From Gonatopus flavifemur (lineage: Eukaryota; Arthropoda; Insecta; Hymenoptera; Dryinidae): a DNA stretch of 64,000 nucleotides. Positions 10,661 through 22,799 of the stretch are shown here, in pieces. The stretch spans positions 14,012,001-14,076,000 of the forward strand of contig JAFFJZ010000003.1 in the NCBI GenBank assembly GCA_018340375.1, given 5' to 3'. Under the pieces are notes generated by a model. It was not told the origin of the DNA, did no database searches, and saw only the letters and a program-made list of their open reading frames with translations. The stretch's first letter is position 1; each line of letters starts with the position of its first letter. The position numbers and the translations under genes were made by a program.

Positions 10661-13469
10661 AAATCGAGATTTGAACAGAAATTGAAACTAGAATGATGTG
10701 TGGTAATTACGAATGAACAGCCTCAAAAATGATTTCTAAAGATCTCGTGGAATAAAATTTCACAAAAATATCAAATTTTCATAGGATTTTTCATTTTGAT
10801 TTCTGATCAATCTTCAAAGAAGTAGATAGCAATGATATTGAATATATGAAATGATGTTTCGAGATGCAAGAAATAAATGTATAGTGATATGAAGCCGTTT
10901 CATTCACGTTTTTGAACAAATTTTCATTGTTCCAACCTCACTTCGACTTGACTTCGACTCAATTGAGAATAAAAGGCATAAATCAGGTGCAAAAGGCCGT
11001 GTAACGGATCACGTTCGTAACGACTGCACTCTCCTCTATTCGGTTATTGGCATTGAATTTTCAATTTAGAAATGATCAAGGGCGAATATATTATCAAATT
11101 AGTATTCCTTCTGCATAATTTGGACAAACCAATGTTTGTTCAATTTAAATTTCGCATTTTAAAGGAAGAAACAGATGCTGTGATGTGTGAAATATTCGAC
11201 AATCCGATCGTGTTTCCAAGTCGATAAGTCTAACAAAACCAGTCACGTGATTATATAATGAAAATTCGACTGCCATCACGTCTGCTTCACGTGTCCTGGA
11301 AATTTGTTATCAATAGTATCGATATGAAAATTAACTCTGTTTGAAATATCCTGTAGAACCTCTTTGGCGAGGAACTGTGTCAATTTTATCGAATGAAATT
11401 GATCAAAGAATGAATTAATCAGACTCAAAGAGTTTGTGAATTTCAAAAATCTGTAAATTCATATGAATGTCAATTCAAACTGAATTCCACGATATTATTT
11501 CACTTAAAACTTATCCAGTCAGCAACATTTCAAACCGACACCTCAATTTGGAAGATCAAAATTATATTATTATGATTATCATACTATCGATCAGGAATGA
11601 TTAATTTCCCTGATAACCAGTGATTTTAGTATAAATTAGAACTCAACATGGTAATTTTTACATTTTTTATAATAATTGTTCTCATCTGGAATACGAAATG
11701 AAGAAGATTAGGAGTCGATAGTACCTCGTTATGCTCCATAATACGAACAAATTGAAACGATCATCGGTTAAATGAAAACATATTAACTAACAATTTCATC
11801 TCGATTCATACTTTGATGAATTATGACACGAAGATAGATAATAATTACAGTTGGTACTCGTTTATGTACACGCACAGGATACAAGCCAGCATTTATATTT
11901 CAATGAGCAAAAAGGACTCTACTCCGTTGTACTCTGACCCCCCACGCGTGTACCATTTATGACGCGTTATCAATCAACTTAACGTACATGAACCTACATT
12001 TACCTAATATATGAACTACATTGTAGGCTTCGATGATATCTATATGAATGATTTTTCATTTCCTCGTTCTTTTCGAAAACAATGAGGAGAGAAATTTCTT
12101 AATGTTATCAATCGAAATCACGTTTCATTCGAAACATTCACTTCCCCATGCGATTTGAACTTGATTCTACTACCTATTTATGTTTGTGTTTGTGTGTGTG
12201 TGTGTGTTCAATCAATGTTACTTTAAATAAGTTAACTCGAGTGTAACATGCTCACGTTGGTGAACGTGATAATAAAGTACATGTCGTTTAGTTGGTGTTC
12301 GGTGCATGAGAGTAACATAGCCATGAACCGTTATATCGAAGTGAGAGGATAAGAAGACATGAAATTACATTACGAACATTGTAGTACAATTTTATTAATT
12401 CGTTAATTAATTATATCAGGGGTCGTGTATACATTGAAAAAAGATTCATTTGTTGCGAGTAAACGTTCAATTAAATACAACGAAATAAATACTGATTATG
12501 TACCATTAACTCTTCTTTTCTCTTCTCTCGTGCGAGTATTTCTTTGTTGTTTCGCAATGAAAGTTTGTTTTCTGCGCATTCATCTTCTGGAATGAGTGTA
12601 ACAATGTGATTCGGGATTTTCGAATGGTACATGAATTGAGTATTGGAATTTTCAACATTTTTCTATGGGGGACTGACGCAAGTCAGGGAATTGATTCGTA
12701 TTTGTTCTCATTTTTCTGTAGAAAATCCCATTGCTTTATAAGATTTATCACCAACTTTGCAACGGAAACTGACCTTTTGAACTCATCACAACCTATCTTT
12801 TGAATGTTTCGAATGAATTTCGACGGTTTTCATCTTGACAACCTCGAAACAAATCAGAATTCAACAATGGGGAAGTTGTTTTCACACGCGCATATTGAAG
12901 ATGAATGCAATCTTCTATGTCTTTTCAATGGTTTCAGAAATGTTTTTTCATCATTTTCCTTATTATTGATTTGAGAGAATATTTCCCATCACGTATAAGA
13001 AGAATGCAAAGATTATTATACAACATGTTCAGAAATAACAACAAAAACAACTTCTTTCGTGAATAAATCACAAGCGTTTAACGATGAATGGCTGTAGAAC
13101 CATAAAACCAAAAACAGAAACACGATTCAGAATCCTCGCGAATTAATAATAATTCAAATATATGTAAATAATAATCGCATCACTATCAATCCCAACCGAT
13201 TACGTTGCCCTCATCCCACGAGAATTTATTCTTCATAAATTCAAAGCTATTCATTATAACTTAACCCAATCAGAGCTCTTCTAGCATCGATATTGTAAAA
13301 ATGATATATAACAAGGAAATAATAAAATTCAATCACGCGAAAGGAATAAGGTGTATTCGATAACCATAATGAAATTCTTTTCGCAGTACACTTATATCAA
13401 TCAATTTGCATCAATTTATCGGAAATGACCGGTTTTCTGATTATATACTGAATTAATAAGTCCAGAAGC
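10661..13469. other. AT-rich non-coding stretch
   Basis: No gene or clear transposon. Less AT-rich points are near 10980-11045 and 11205-11300, the latter with two CACGTG E-boxes. A GT microsatellite lies at 12183-12208. Confidence 0.35.
12183..12208 (+). repeat. (GT)n microsatellite
   Basis: TTTGTGTT followed by an uninterrupted TG run of about nine units. Confidence 0.9.
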
Positions 13470-13930
13470 GTCCCTGCAACGAATACCATGCCGGGTTTTT
13501 TTCCGTCGTCTATGTGTTGGTGAGTATTAACATTGAACGGTAACCAGCTCGCGTCGATATAATCATTTTATAGACACCATTAGAGTCGAACGGAAGGAGG
13601 ATCCGTTTATCTCTTGCTGGTGGGGTATAATTACTTCATTTCCAACGACGGTGAGTAGGCTCCTCTCGTTTTTCGTCCCGCTCCCGACGGCCGATCATTG
13701 CACGGAGCGAATCCGACTTTTATTAGCCGCTCGTGGGATTGTTTCTCCGTGAAAGGATCCTCCACCGAAAACTAGCATCGTCTTGGCTTCTTCATTAAAT
13801 TCTCCCCGAGAAGATACCGTGAAACAGCATCTGCAGGCTGAACCGAACGAAAGCCAATTACAAATATATATTCGATCGATGGTCCCGGTTCTCGAGTAAA
13901 TGTGAAAACGACTCGACATTACTTTCGAAT
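13470..13930. promoter_or_regulatory. GC- and CpG-richer island, possible regulatory region or unseen exon
   Basis: A block noticeably richer in G, C and CpG than the AT-rich DNA before it, including CCCGCTCCCGACGGCCG and CTTTTATTAGCCGCTCG. The reverse-strand frame 13695-13919 has no recognisable domain. In AT-rich insect genomes such islands are often conserved regulatory DNA, but this is inference. Confidence 0.25.
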
Positions 13931-14118
13931 AAATGCAATCTAATCGTATAATTCACGTCATAATAACCTGAAATTGTATCACCTATAATTTGATCGCATC
14001 TCATTTCGGTTTGGCGTATAATTCAATTGATGCGAGTATGAAAGAAAGGGGAGACTAAGAGAAAGGGAGGAGGCAGAAAAAGGATGCAGCAGAAACAATA
14101 ACAACAACCCCAACAACG

Positions 14119-14150
14119 ACAGCAACAGCAGCAGCAGCAGCAGCAGCAAC
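14119..14150 (+). repeat. (CAG/CAA)n microsatellite
   Basis: CAG units with CAA interruptions; reading the other strand gives poly-Leu, poly-Cys or poly-Ala frames that are not genes. Confidence 0.9.
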
Positions 14151-14399
14151 GTATGGAGAGATCGAAACATCGAAACATCGAAACATCTTTGTCTCCGACT
14201 CTAGGCAGAAAATTCGAGACCGCGCAGCTGTATGGTTGCCTCGTAGACAGGCTATGGTAATGCAGAATGTCATTTGTTAATTTAAATATCACGATAATTC
14301 AGTCTGCTTCTATCTCTTTACCTCATTTCTTTTTTCCCTCCTGTTTTTGTTCTTTTGCCTTTTTTCCCCCCATTTTATTTCATCCTCTCCTCACCCTTC

Positions 14400-14500
14400 T
14401 CATCGTTTTCGTTGTCGTTGTCGTTGTCGTTGTCGTGGTCGTGGTCGTCGTCGTTGTCGTTGTCGTCGTCGTCGTCCTCTTCCTCCACCTCCTCTTCTTT
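14400..14500 (+). repeat. (CGTTGT/CGTCGT)n minisatellite grading into a CTCCTC tract
   Basis: Units of GTTGTC and GTCGTC repeated for about 75 bases, then CT-rich sequence. It generates the 171-residue open frame 14267-14782 with a long Val/Ser/Arg run; that frame is low-complexity and I do not treat it as coding. Confidence 0.9.
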
Positions 14501-15419
14501 CTCTTCCCGTTTGCTCCGTGGCGTATCTTGCCTCGCCGCATTTGCTTCTCGATGAACACTATATACTCTTGCGTTCACTCTTTTGTCCTCTTTCTCTTTC
14601 GTGAAACTCCTCTCCGCTCGTTTCTCTCCACCCTCCCCTCGTCGCCCTCTCGTCTTTTTCCTCGAGGTTCTTTGTGCTCATCGTTATTCGATTCTCTGCG
14701 ACGCTCCTCTTTTCGCTTACGTTTCAACGAGCCGCGGATGCCACATACGTACCTACCGAGCGGCTTTGAAATTTCAAATTAGCTTCAATCGCATTCGCAA
14801 CGTGCCAGTCCGATGCATCGGTGTTATCCTACCACTTGGTCATTGCAATTGAGCTACCATATAAAGTTCTTGGCGCGTGACTTTGGATATTACTATTGAT
14901 GGTACAAATTTAGGTTGGATCTTCTCCGTTATATACGTTTATTACGCTCATAGGTGCATCGTTTCGAGAGGAATGTGGAAACCACGCGGAACTTTATTGA
15001 GATTGTTGGAATGGGTGTTGAATCGAGGAACATTAATACAGGGATTGAAATCAAATTCCATTCGTTCGAGTTCGACCTTTCCCACCTCAACATTTTGTGG
15101 TAAAAAATCTAATTGCTACGCGATTACGGTATCCAATTAACAAGTTGATTATCGCTTCGTTTGATCATTTCAATAAAATATGAGGATTTCATTCTGTGGG
15201 AAATCCATGAGAAACTGCAACTTTTTTTTTCCTCCACAATGCTGTGAGTTCGCCAACTACGAATGTTTCCAGCGATTTCAACACTTATGCATTAGAGAAG
15301 ATTTTGTAGAGGAGTTAATTATTATTCATGAACTCCATTTATGCAGGTGAAATGAGGAAAGTTGTTGCAAACCTGATTGCAAAGTGATGAATTCAGAGGA
15401 AAATTCTTCACATCCTCCC
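14501..15419. other. pyrimidine-rich then ordinary non-coding stretch
   Basis: 14501-14700 is strongly C/T rich on the + strand. 14700-14830 is GC-richer. No coding or structural feature could be supported further on. Confidence 0.35.
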
Positions 15420-15990
15420 AGGTATGCTTTGACGAACGTGCCGTACTTGGTACCAAGCTTGAGTCAATGCTAGTCAACACCGGGCCTAGCTTGGTTGCTA
15501 ACATTGGCACCAAACTATAATAATGTCTGGGATGATAACAATGGTCAATGCTTGACATCCGAGTTTGGTTCAATATTAAAATTCAATATGGGTTTTATGC
15601 TTGCAATCGATGTTGTTGCCATTATTGATATACAGTACTGACCTGAGCTGAATGAGTAGGATAGATTTTTCATTGGCGTCCAAGTTTGATTGAACATTCA
15701 CATTTGAGTGATTGACCAAACTTGGTGACAGGTTAGAGTAAACTGATGAGCCAAACTGTTAGCCTAATTACCAACAATGTTATCAAGCTAGGTCTATGTT
15801 TAGGATGATAATGACGTTCCCTGCTGAGCATTCAGCTTTCATATATATCGGAAATCCAACACGGCAAAATATGCTTGGTCCTAGCATTGATGTTCAAGAC
15901 GCTATCAAGGTTTGGTTAGCCAGGGCGGGCCACGCATCGCCCAAGGCTAGGCTAACCAGACTTGGCATACCAAGCTTAAAGAGTTTTTTC
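15420..15990. repeat. degenerate TTGG/CCAAG-rich repeat block
   Basis: Repeated AGCTTGGT, ACCAAGCTT, GGGCCTAGCTTGG and GCCAAACT motifs in both orientations. GGGCCTAGCTTGGTTGC near 15483 faces GGCTAGGCTAACCAGAC near 15946 in inverted order, suggesting a worn foldback element related in style to 7190-7700. Confidence 0.5.
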
Positions 15991-16666
15991 TCAGAAGATT
16001 TCAATGGTCTTCAGACAAATTCATAGTTTTTTAGAGTTAGAAATTCAAAGAAATTTCCTTCGCCAGCGCTGTTCACGCGAAAGACTTTTTTTGAGGTGAT
16101 ATTGGAGGTTCTTGTACGCTTACCAAGAGCGTATATTTTCAACGGAGTAGATGGAAAATCATCTTTGATATAAAAGTGAAATTTCTTCTTCCATGAAATA
16201 CTGCTGTTCTTGTGGTAACGATCATTATAAAGCCCACGTTCCTACAGATAATATCGCATGGAATAGAAATAAGGTAGAATGTTTGATAATACTTTGTAAT
16301 AATAGACATTGAGAATCACTAAAGATTCACGCGATAGATTGGAGGTATAGTCACATATCACAAGCAATAAGTGCGATTATAACGTATCCTTGCGTGAGTG
16401 AAGCTTGTAAAGTGATTATTAAATGCCTGCTATTAATCCATACTCTCGTGTATCCACTACAGTAGTTTTCAAGCGAATTAATAAAACGAATCAGAATCTA
16501 TTTTCCTTTTTCAATTCGGCACATACGGTTTTATGCTTCTGATTCAGAGAAATGAATAAGAATATCATAAGGTTGGTAGGAATTGTGGAAGAGATTCACC
16601 GGGTTTTTTTAGTTGCATGACAAAATAACACATCACAGTAACAAATATCACTGACAAAAAATATCA
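15991..16666. other. non-coding stretch, nothing recognised
   Basis: AT-rich; no frame, repeat family or RNA gene seen. Confidence 0.35.
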
Positions 16667-16872
16667 TGTGTCCCCAATCAGAAAAAACCGAAGTATGCGG
16701 AGTACAGTGCCAGTATTGGGCCCTCAAGAGTCGGCTAGCGCGTACCCAGTATGGAAAAGCGTTATCATTTCGGACAAATGCCAGTACTGCTGCAGTGCAG
16801 ACCGTCAGTACCCCGCCAGTGTTAGCCGGTACTGCGCCAGTTGTTAAATTCTGATTGGGTCCAAACATCACA
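16667..16872. mobile_element. ~206-bp GC-rich foldback element
   Basis: TGTGTCCCCAATCAGAA at the left pairs with TTCTGATTGGGTCCAAACA at the right. Inside are repeated CAGTGCCAGTA, GTCAGTACC and CCAGTGTTAGCCGGTACTG motifs in both orientations. Flanked by AT-rich DNA. Family unknown. Confidence 0.65.
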
Positions 16873-17350
16873 CACCAAAACAACGCAGGAGTATATAGAA
16901 CCTCATAAAATTCCGCACTCTATTTCCAGATCTTATCAGGGTGCTATCCTATCTTTGAAACAGGGTGAATTCAATATTGGTGATGTGCAAATCTTGACAA
17001 ATCAAATCATTTCTATAAAATACATATCGAGTTGTGATTGTTTGTCGTAGCTCACAAAATTGCTGTCACAGCAAAAAATTTGCTGCTCCAGTAAAGAAGA
17101 TCCAGCGAAATTAAATTTCGCTGTCACAGCAAATTTCTGTTCTCTTCGTGTAGAGGGTATGGGAATTTTGAAATCATTCTCGCGGCATATTTTGGAGCAG
17201 TTACGGTAGGAAATAAAGTAAACAATTTTACGAAATGACAGTTCATTACTTGGACAGAAATATTTGGAGAGCACGATTTTGGTTTTTCAGGAATGATGAA
17301 GCAATCATTCAAATAGAAATTGTTTTTTTTCATATGCCTCCCATTTTATA
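16873..17350. other. stretch with a family C repeat fragment
   Basis: 17058-17140 carries AAATTGCTGTCACAGCAAA and TTTCGCTGTCACAGCAAAT, typical of the family seen at 35339, 40323 and 41342. The remainder has no recognised feature. Confidence 0.45.
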
Positions 17351-17679
17351 CACGGAGAACAATGCGAATCGAGAATATGGTAAGAAATAAAACACATTTT
17401 TGTTGAATTTTACTTGAAAAATAATGGAAAATTATCAATACTTAACAAACTATATATAAAAGGATATCAGTTTTTCAAAAGTCAAGCATGCAATTTTTTG
17501 AAAATTCATACTTCTTCCTATTGTTTGTTGAATATTGATAATTTTTCATTCTTTTTCAAGTAAAATCCAACAGACCTGTGAACCGTTTCATCTTAATTAC
17601 GAGTTTGAGAAATATTCCTTAATTTTCTATTAAAGATTACTATATTCTCGATCTGCATTTTTTTCCGTCCAGAGGAGAT
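17351..17679. mobile_element. MITE family B, ~329 bp
   Basis: Left end CACGGAGAACAATGCGAATC, preceded by TA; right end GATCTGCATTTTTTTCCGTC. Arms pair over CGAGAATATGGTAA and TTACTATATTCTCG and again over ATGGAAAATTATCAATACTT and AATATTGATAATTTTTCATT. Same family as 48637-48910. Confidence 0.78.
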
Positions 17680-18179
17680 TTGAAGAACCCTTGTTGCAGC
17701 TCACCAAATATTGAGATTTAATTGATTCCAAGTTTAGTTAAGTGAATAAAGGGAACAATTCTGGAGTGAGCAACATCCATTATGAGGATCCATCAGTCGA
17801 AGATTAGACACAATAATTCGTTTGCACGAGATATGGAAAATATCCAAACTTTCTTATCACTCAACTTATGCAGCATCATTGAAAACTTCTCCAAACATCA
17901 CCGCGGTAAAACGAGGACCGATTTTTAGGCACTCATTCTATATACAATAATCAAACTTCATTCCAGTGATTTTCATAATAACTTCTCCTCGATGTTAACG
18001 CAAGCATAATATTTACCCTTATATACCAGCGTAAAAATTCCAGGCGCTGATGTAAAATCAATAGAAGTGAAATGTACAAGTGAATTTTATTCTCATCAAA
18101 AGTAAATTTACATATGACATTAGGAAACGTACGCGAGCATCTGTCAGGAACCAACGATTAAAGGAAAAAGAAATATCGT
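17680..18179. other. non-coding stretch, nothing recognised
   Basis: No supportable frame or repeat. Confidence 0.35.
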
Positions 18180-18835
18180 AGGTTCAAAGAATCATCCGTG
18201 AGAGCTTTGCGGATATAATTTAAATCTCAACTGCACGAAATGAGGTTTTCATTAAAGATCCCATTAATATTCATGTAATGTTCTCTGCAATAAAAATCTT
18301 AACGACTCTACTAGCGCTGACATTCACTTATTAAATTATCACTACATGTTAATAATATTTCTGATACCTAACGCTGGCAAATCTACCCTCATTTTTTTCA
18401 CCTCATTGAATCGAAACGTACAACTATATTCAATACGTTCGTATATTGAAATTTATGAGATACGCAGTATTCGTGCACCGAAGAGGTTCAAATTATATTC
18501 GAGCCTCGATACTCGAAATATTACCAGGGAATTAAAACAAAGATCCATCCAAATGGTAATTCGTGTCAAGATTTTTGTCGTTGGTCAACCAGTATTCACC
18601 TTACATTCATTTTATTCGTCAGCTAGCATTGGTTCGATGTAAATTACCGAGCTCTGACCTAAGGCATTCTTCGTTGTCAGCATTGGCGGAGTCGTTAAAA
18701 TTTTTATATGGGATGCACTTACAACGTTGAGAGAACATTACATGAATATTAATGAGACCTTTAATGAAAACCTCATTTCGTTCAATGGGAAATCACATCG
18801 TCAAAGCACTCTCAGATACGTTTCTTTCATAATTG
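18180..18835. mobile_element. ~656-bp foldback with highly similar arms
   Basis: The core of the left arm (18236-18286) and the complement of the right arm (18730-18780) agree at about 49 of 51 positions, sharing CGAAATGAGGTTTTCATTAA and ATTAATATTCATGTAATGTT. The weaker outer pairing runs from about 18180 and to about 18835, and the inner pairing includes TTAACGACTC and GAGTCGTTAA. A unique centre of about 340 bases (18331-18669) separates the arms. High arm identity suggests a recent insertion or arm correction. Confidence 0.75.
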
Positions 18836-19480
18836 ATCTATATAATAATATACAGAATAAACGTACAACATTTTTTTTCCTCTCGAGATTTTAATCGTAA
18901 ATCAATACTAATTCCAAATGTGTGAAAAAAGACGACCTACTGGTTTTTTTTTTCATCCATGTGGATTGGTAGATTAAGAAAATATCACTTCGAATGCCTC
19001 TCCGTTCGATGAAACTAGAAAATTTCTCAAGAGAATGTACTCGGAGCGGTACAAAAAAGTCTTCACATTTCTATGATTTATAACTAAAACTAGCGGAATG
19101 AGAAATTATACGCTAAATCCATTACGAAAGTATCACGAGATGTATTCTGAAGGAGATGATGTATCAATCAGTTCGATGCTCAATGGGCAATGAAAAATCC
19201 TGAATGGACTTACAAGCCGACTTATTGGGAAGAAAAAAGACTGGGGATACAAAAACTGTTGGTAAAAAAGAAAAGAGGAACGTATATATGGATACTATAT
19301 ACAAGTATAGACGCGCATGAGGAACATTTTATATACGTCGGAAGAGAACGAGGCGTGACCTCGTTGGTGAAGTCACGACCGCAGGAAGGAGATATAACGA
19401 CTTTAAAAAAGAAAAACTCACAGGGTCCTTAAAAAGTCTTAAACGCGAGAGCAAACACAATTAGAGGCAGAGCCGGAAGG
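18836..19480. other. non-coding stretch, nothing recognised
   Basis: The 80-codon plus-strand frame at 19190-19432 is Lys/Glu rich and has no recognisable domain; I cannot support it as a gene. Confidence 0.3.
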
Positions 19481-19785
19481 GCTTCTTCTTCTTCTTCTTC
19501 TTCTGCTTCTCCTTCGTCTTCTTCTTTCCATTCTGGCTCTATATAGAGTCAATCGGCACGCCTCGAAGACCGCAGGCTGTTCGTAAAAGGATTGGCGATA
19601 GTAATAGTAGTAGTAGTAGTAGTAGCCGATGGTAATAGTATTAGAAATAGTAGGATGGTTCATAGATAGTTCGTGATGGAAGAAAGACAAAAGGAGAATA
19701 TGAAGACGACGATGATAATGATGATGATGATAATGATGATGATAATGGAGACAAAGCAGAAGAAGAAGAAGAAGAAGAGAAGAGG
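19481..19785 (+). repeat. trinucleotide microsatellite cluster: CTT, TAG, GAT, GAA
   Basis: (CTT)n at 19481-19528, (TAG)n at 19597-19626, GATGAT/GATAAT units at 19704-19750 and (GAA)n at 19762-19782. They produce poly-Arg, poly-His, poly-Tyr, poly-Met and poly-Ile frames on both strands that should not be annotated as proteins. Confidence 0.92.
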
Positions 19786-20886
19786 ACTCAATCCTGCGTG
19801 GCGAGTTGCACACAAGTATATGACTGAAGAAGGAAGGAGAAACGGTAATAGCCAATCACGCAGGGGAAGCAAAAACCTCGACGAGAAGCGTCGTAAAGCT
19901 TGATACTCTCCTACCTCTCTTGTCATTTTTATTCTCATTTTTCTCCGGTCTTTGCGCCTCCCCCTCTTTCTCTCTTCATGAGTGTGTTATGTTGTGGTCT
20001 TGAAATGACGACTGACTAGGGCATGATTTGATCGTCAAAGAGGAACGGGAAAGAAGAGTCAACGAAGGGTGGCAGACGAGCTACAAAGAGAAAAGAGTTG
20101 ACGAAGAAGGAAGATTTCTCGTCGACTGTGCGAGTGGCTGAGATATTAATTAGAATAATTGCTGCTAACAGGCTCGTTAACGTTGGACCGAGATAGCAAA
20201 CGAGTGGGCCCAAGCATCGGGCCAAGCGAAAATAAAATGAGGGGCTGGCGTGGTCATAGCTATCCTCGGGCGAAACACGGGCTGCTGTGAAATGAGAGAG
20301 GAGAACAAGGGTATCGGGGTGAGAAGGAAAGAAGGAAAAGAAAGAGAGAAAAAAAGAGCAGCGAAAGAGTCAGCAATCTCGTTCTGCTTCTCGGTAAAGG
20401 AGAGAAGTACCTCAATCAGAGAGACTCGAGCAACTCGAGTCATTTGCATACTTTAACGGATCGGAATTTTCTCTCGGCCTCGTTCTCTCTCTCTTTCTCT
20501 CTTTTTATTCTCCCTTCTGGTGTCAGTGGTTACTATAAAAAGGTAAACCATAATGTCAGGATTCTACGTATAATTCTGAATCGTGACTCGTTCAATCACG
20601 TGAACGTCATCAATTTACCTTTGTTCATAATTGATATCCGATCGATCATTTATCCCACTGAATTATGGTGTTCAGAGAGGTTTTCGACAATTATCATCAG
20701 AATTCATTGATAACAATTTCCTCTGTGGAATTCGAATTCCAAACAGTTTTAGATGTTTCTTTCACGCCAAATTGAATATCGGGGTGTTCCAGAATATCTT
20801 GTTTGTCCTCTTTAAGGTGATACCAGCGACCCCTAAAGATGTAACCAGGCCCATTGATTAGAAAAGGACACAACCAAAATTATTGT
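19786..20886. other. purine-rich then ordinary non-coding stretch
   Basis: 20035-20440 is A/G-rich on the + strand (GGAAAGAAGAG, GAAAGAGAGAAAAAAAGAG), followed by a CT-rich segment at 20470-20520. GTGGGCCCAAGCATCGGGCC at 20195-20222 belongs to the GGGCC-type material. No gene supported. Confidence 0.4.
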
Positions 20887-21019
20887 GACAAATTATTCAG
20901 GAACAAAAGAATACAATCAAAATATCGCTCTGTTTTTAATCGACCTTTTTAAATCGATAAAGATGATCTGTACAGAGCGATATTTTCCTTCTATTGCTAT
21001 ATTTTCGAATAATTTGTTA
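20887..21019. mobile_element. 133-bp hairpin, relative of the 63268 MITE family
   Basis: ACAAATTATTCAGGAAC at the left pairs with TTTCGAATAATTTGT at the right; AAAATATCGCTCTGT near 20918 pairs with ACAGAGCGATATTTT near 20971. The AAATATCGCTCTGT core is shared with 63268-63430. Confidence 0.7.
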
Positions 21020-21220
21020 GAAAAGATTTGGCTTGGATTGCATCGTCAGGGGCCGCCGGGATCCCCTCAATGCCAAAATAGCAGTTCCAATTATTCCTAT
21101 CACGAATAATATACATTCTTATTATTTATAAGTTTCAACCTGATCATTACAAGAGAATGAGAGACAGAAAGGCAACATAAAAATTGTGATTTTAGGATAA
21201 GGGCATATTTTCGCTTCCTC

Positions 21221-21639
21221 TGAGGGGGTGTCCATTAATTACGTAAGACATTTTAGAGGATTTTTTGATCCTCCCTCTCTCCTGATGAGATTTCGTAAGA
21301 TTTTTCGCAACTCCCTTCCCCCTCCCCCATCTCACGTGAGATTTTCCAAAATTTGTCTTTTGGGTGTAAATGCGTTGGATTATTAAAAACAAATAAAAAC
21401 ATAATCTGTTGTATTACTTTTATTTGAGACCAGCAAAAACAAGAATTAATTACCGTAATTCAAAATCACAGTGATGAAATTGAATTTTTTCAAAATAATT
21501 TCACGCAATTTCACACCGTTTTCTGCTAGAAAAAAATTCCGTGATATTTGCTAAGATCCCCCCCCCCCTCTCTCTCCCCCAAGTGAGATTTGATAAGATT
21601 TATCTTAATCCCATCACGCAATTAATGGACGCCTCCTCA
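21221..21639. mobile_element. ~419-bp MITE with GTCCATTAATTACG-type ends
   Basis: Left end TGAGGGGGTGTCCATTAATT; right end AATTAATGGACGCCTCCTCA. The ends are reverse complements with about three mismatches, and both are followed inward by GTAAGA/GATGGGA and TCCCTC(T)n-rich stretches. Ends of the GGGGGTGTCCATTAATTACG type recur in many insect DNA transposons; I do not assign the superfamily. Confidence 0.82.
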
Positions 21640-22116
21640 TCCAATTGCAATCGAATTTATGCCACGTTCTAATTTCAATCCGATCGTGTTCCCATATGAG
21701 TTCCACCTTTGGGGTCGATTGGAAACTGTGGAAAATATTTTTCTGTGACCTGAATCATTTGACATACACGAGGAAGCCATGTAACGATAGGCAGAGTTTT
21801 TTTCTCCATGGAATCTTGACAGTATTGAAAAACTCACCCTTATGCGATGTCTGCCAAGTCCAAACCAGGAGAGCCTTGAGAGATCTAATTGCTTTGGCTC
21901 TGTCATGGATTTGAGCTCCATTTGGCCCTCCATGTATCCTGAAAGTAAAATTGGGCTTCGTTATTTTACTGGTTACTGTGATTAGTCTCAAAGTGAACAG
22001 TTTTTGTAGACAGCACCGAAAAATTTTCTTTTTGGAATAAAAAGGATAAGCGTCATCCAATTGTGCGGGCTAATTCTCAGATAACACACCAAGAATTCTT
22101 TTTCCAGAACAAGAAT
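21640..22116. other. stretch between two foldbacks, nothing recognised
   Basis: Overlapping open frames on both strands, none with a domain I recognise. Confidence 0.3.
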
Positions 22117-22799
22117 AGAGCTCTGGAGGAGTTCAATGTTTCGGACATTAACGAGTTCTTTGAGAATACCGGATATATTGTTTCAAACCTTGTTTACCGT
22201 ACTGGGGTGAAATCCACCCCAGTCCCATTCTACCTCAATTTCGAGTGTTTCCGTCTGAAGACATGGGGTCCCAAGAGACATCTGTGGAAAGCCAAGGGAT
22301 GTCACTACTTTGTGGGGCATTATTAGTTATTGAAAGTTGCAGATTGAAAATTTTCTATGAAAACACATAGTTCATTTTTGTTACAAATTTCTTCCCCTCA
22401 TTACTCAGAACAAATACTTTTCTATCAGCAGCTACTGGAACATCTCAAAAGTATGATGTCCAATTTTCAGCTCCAGATATCGAAAGATAATCAAATTAAG
22501 AATTTGATTGTGAAAACAGTCGCTTTTCCATTTTTCTTTTCATACTTCACTCTTATTAGTATACTTGAATTTGATTTCTGGCTGTATAATCTATAAGATC
22601 TTTTAAAGTCAACTTTAAATCAGTTCTCAAAAAATTGACAAGCATCGATATCCAATAATTAATTTGTTATAACAATTTTTGTGGCTGGGGTGGAAATCAG
22701 CCCAGTATATCGGCAAGTATGTGATTCCTGTGAAGTGAGGTTAATGCTCTCAAAGAACTTGTTAATATCCGAAACATTGAACTCTTCCAGAGTTCTATA
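22117..22799. mobile_element. inverted duplication with ~110-base arms 460 bases apart
   Basis: 22117-22223 and the complement of 22683-22799 share GAGTTCAATGTTTCGGA, ATTAA(C), AGTTCTTTGAGA and TTTCCACCCCAG-type blocks. Both arms can be read as similar peptides containing ALEEFNVSDIN or LEEFNVSDIN, on opposite strands. This looks like the ends of a degraded foldback or an inverted fragment of a repeat, not two genes. Confidence 0.6.

Noticed and set aside
14055..14273. minus-strand frames with poly-Ala, poly-Cys or poly-Leu
   Set aside because: All three are alternative readings of one CAG repeat.
14267..14782. 171-codon plus-strand open frame
   Set aside because: Most of it is translation of the GTTGTC minisatellite and CT-rich flanks (long Val run in one frame, Ser and Arg runs in others).
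19439..19855. 138-codon minus-strand open frame
   Set aside because: Generated by adjacent CTT, TAG and GAT microsatellites (poly-Arg, poly-Tyr, poly-His).
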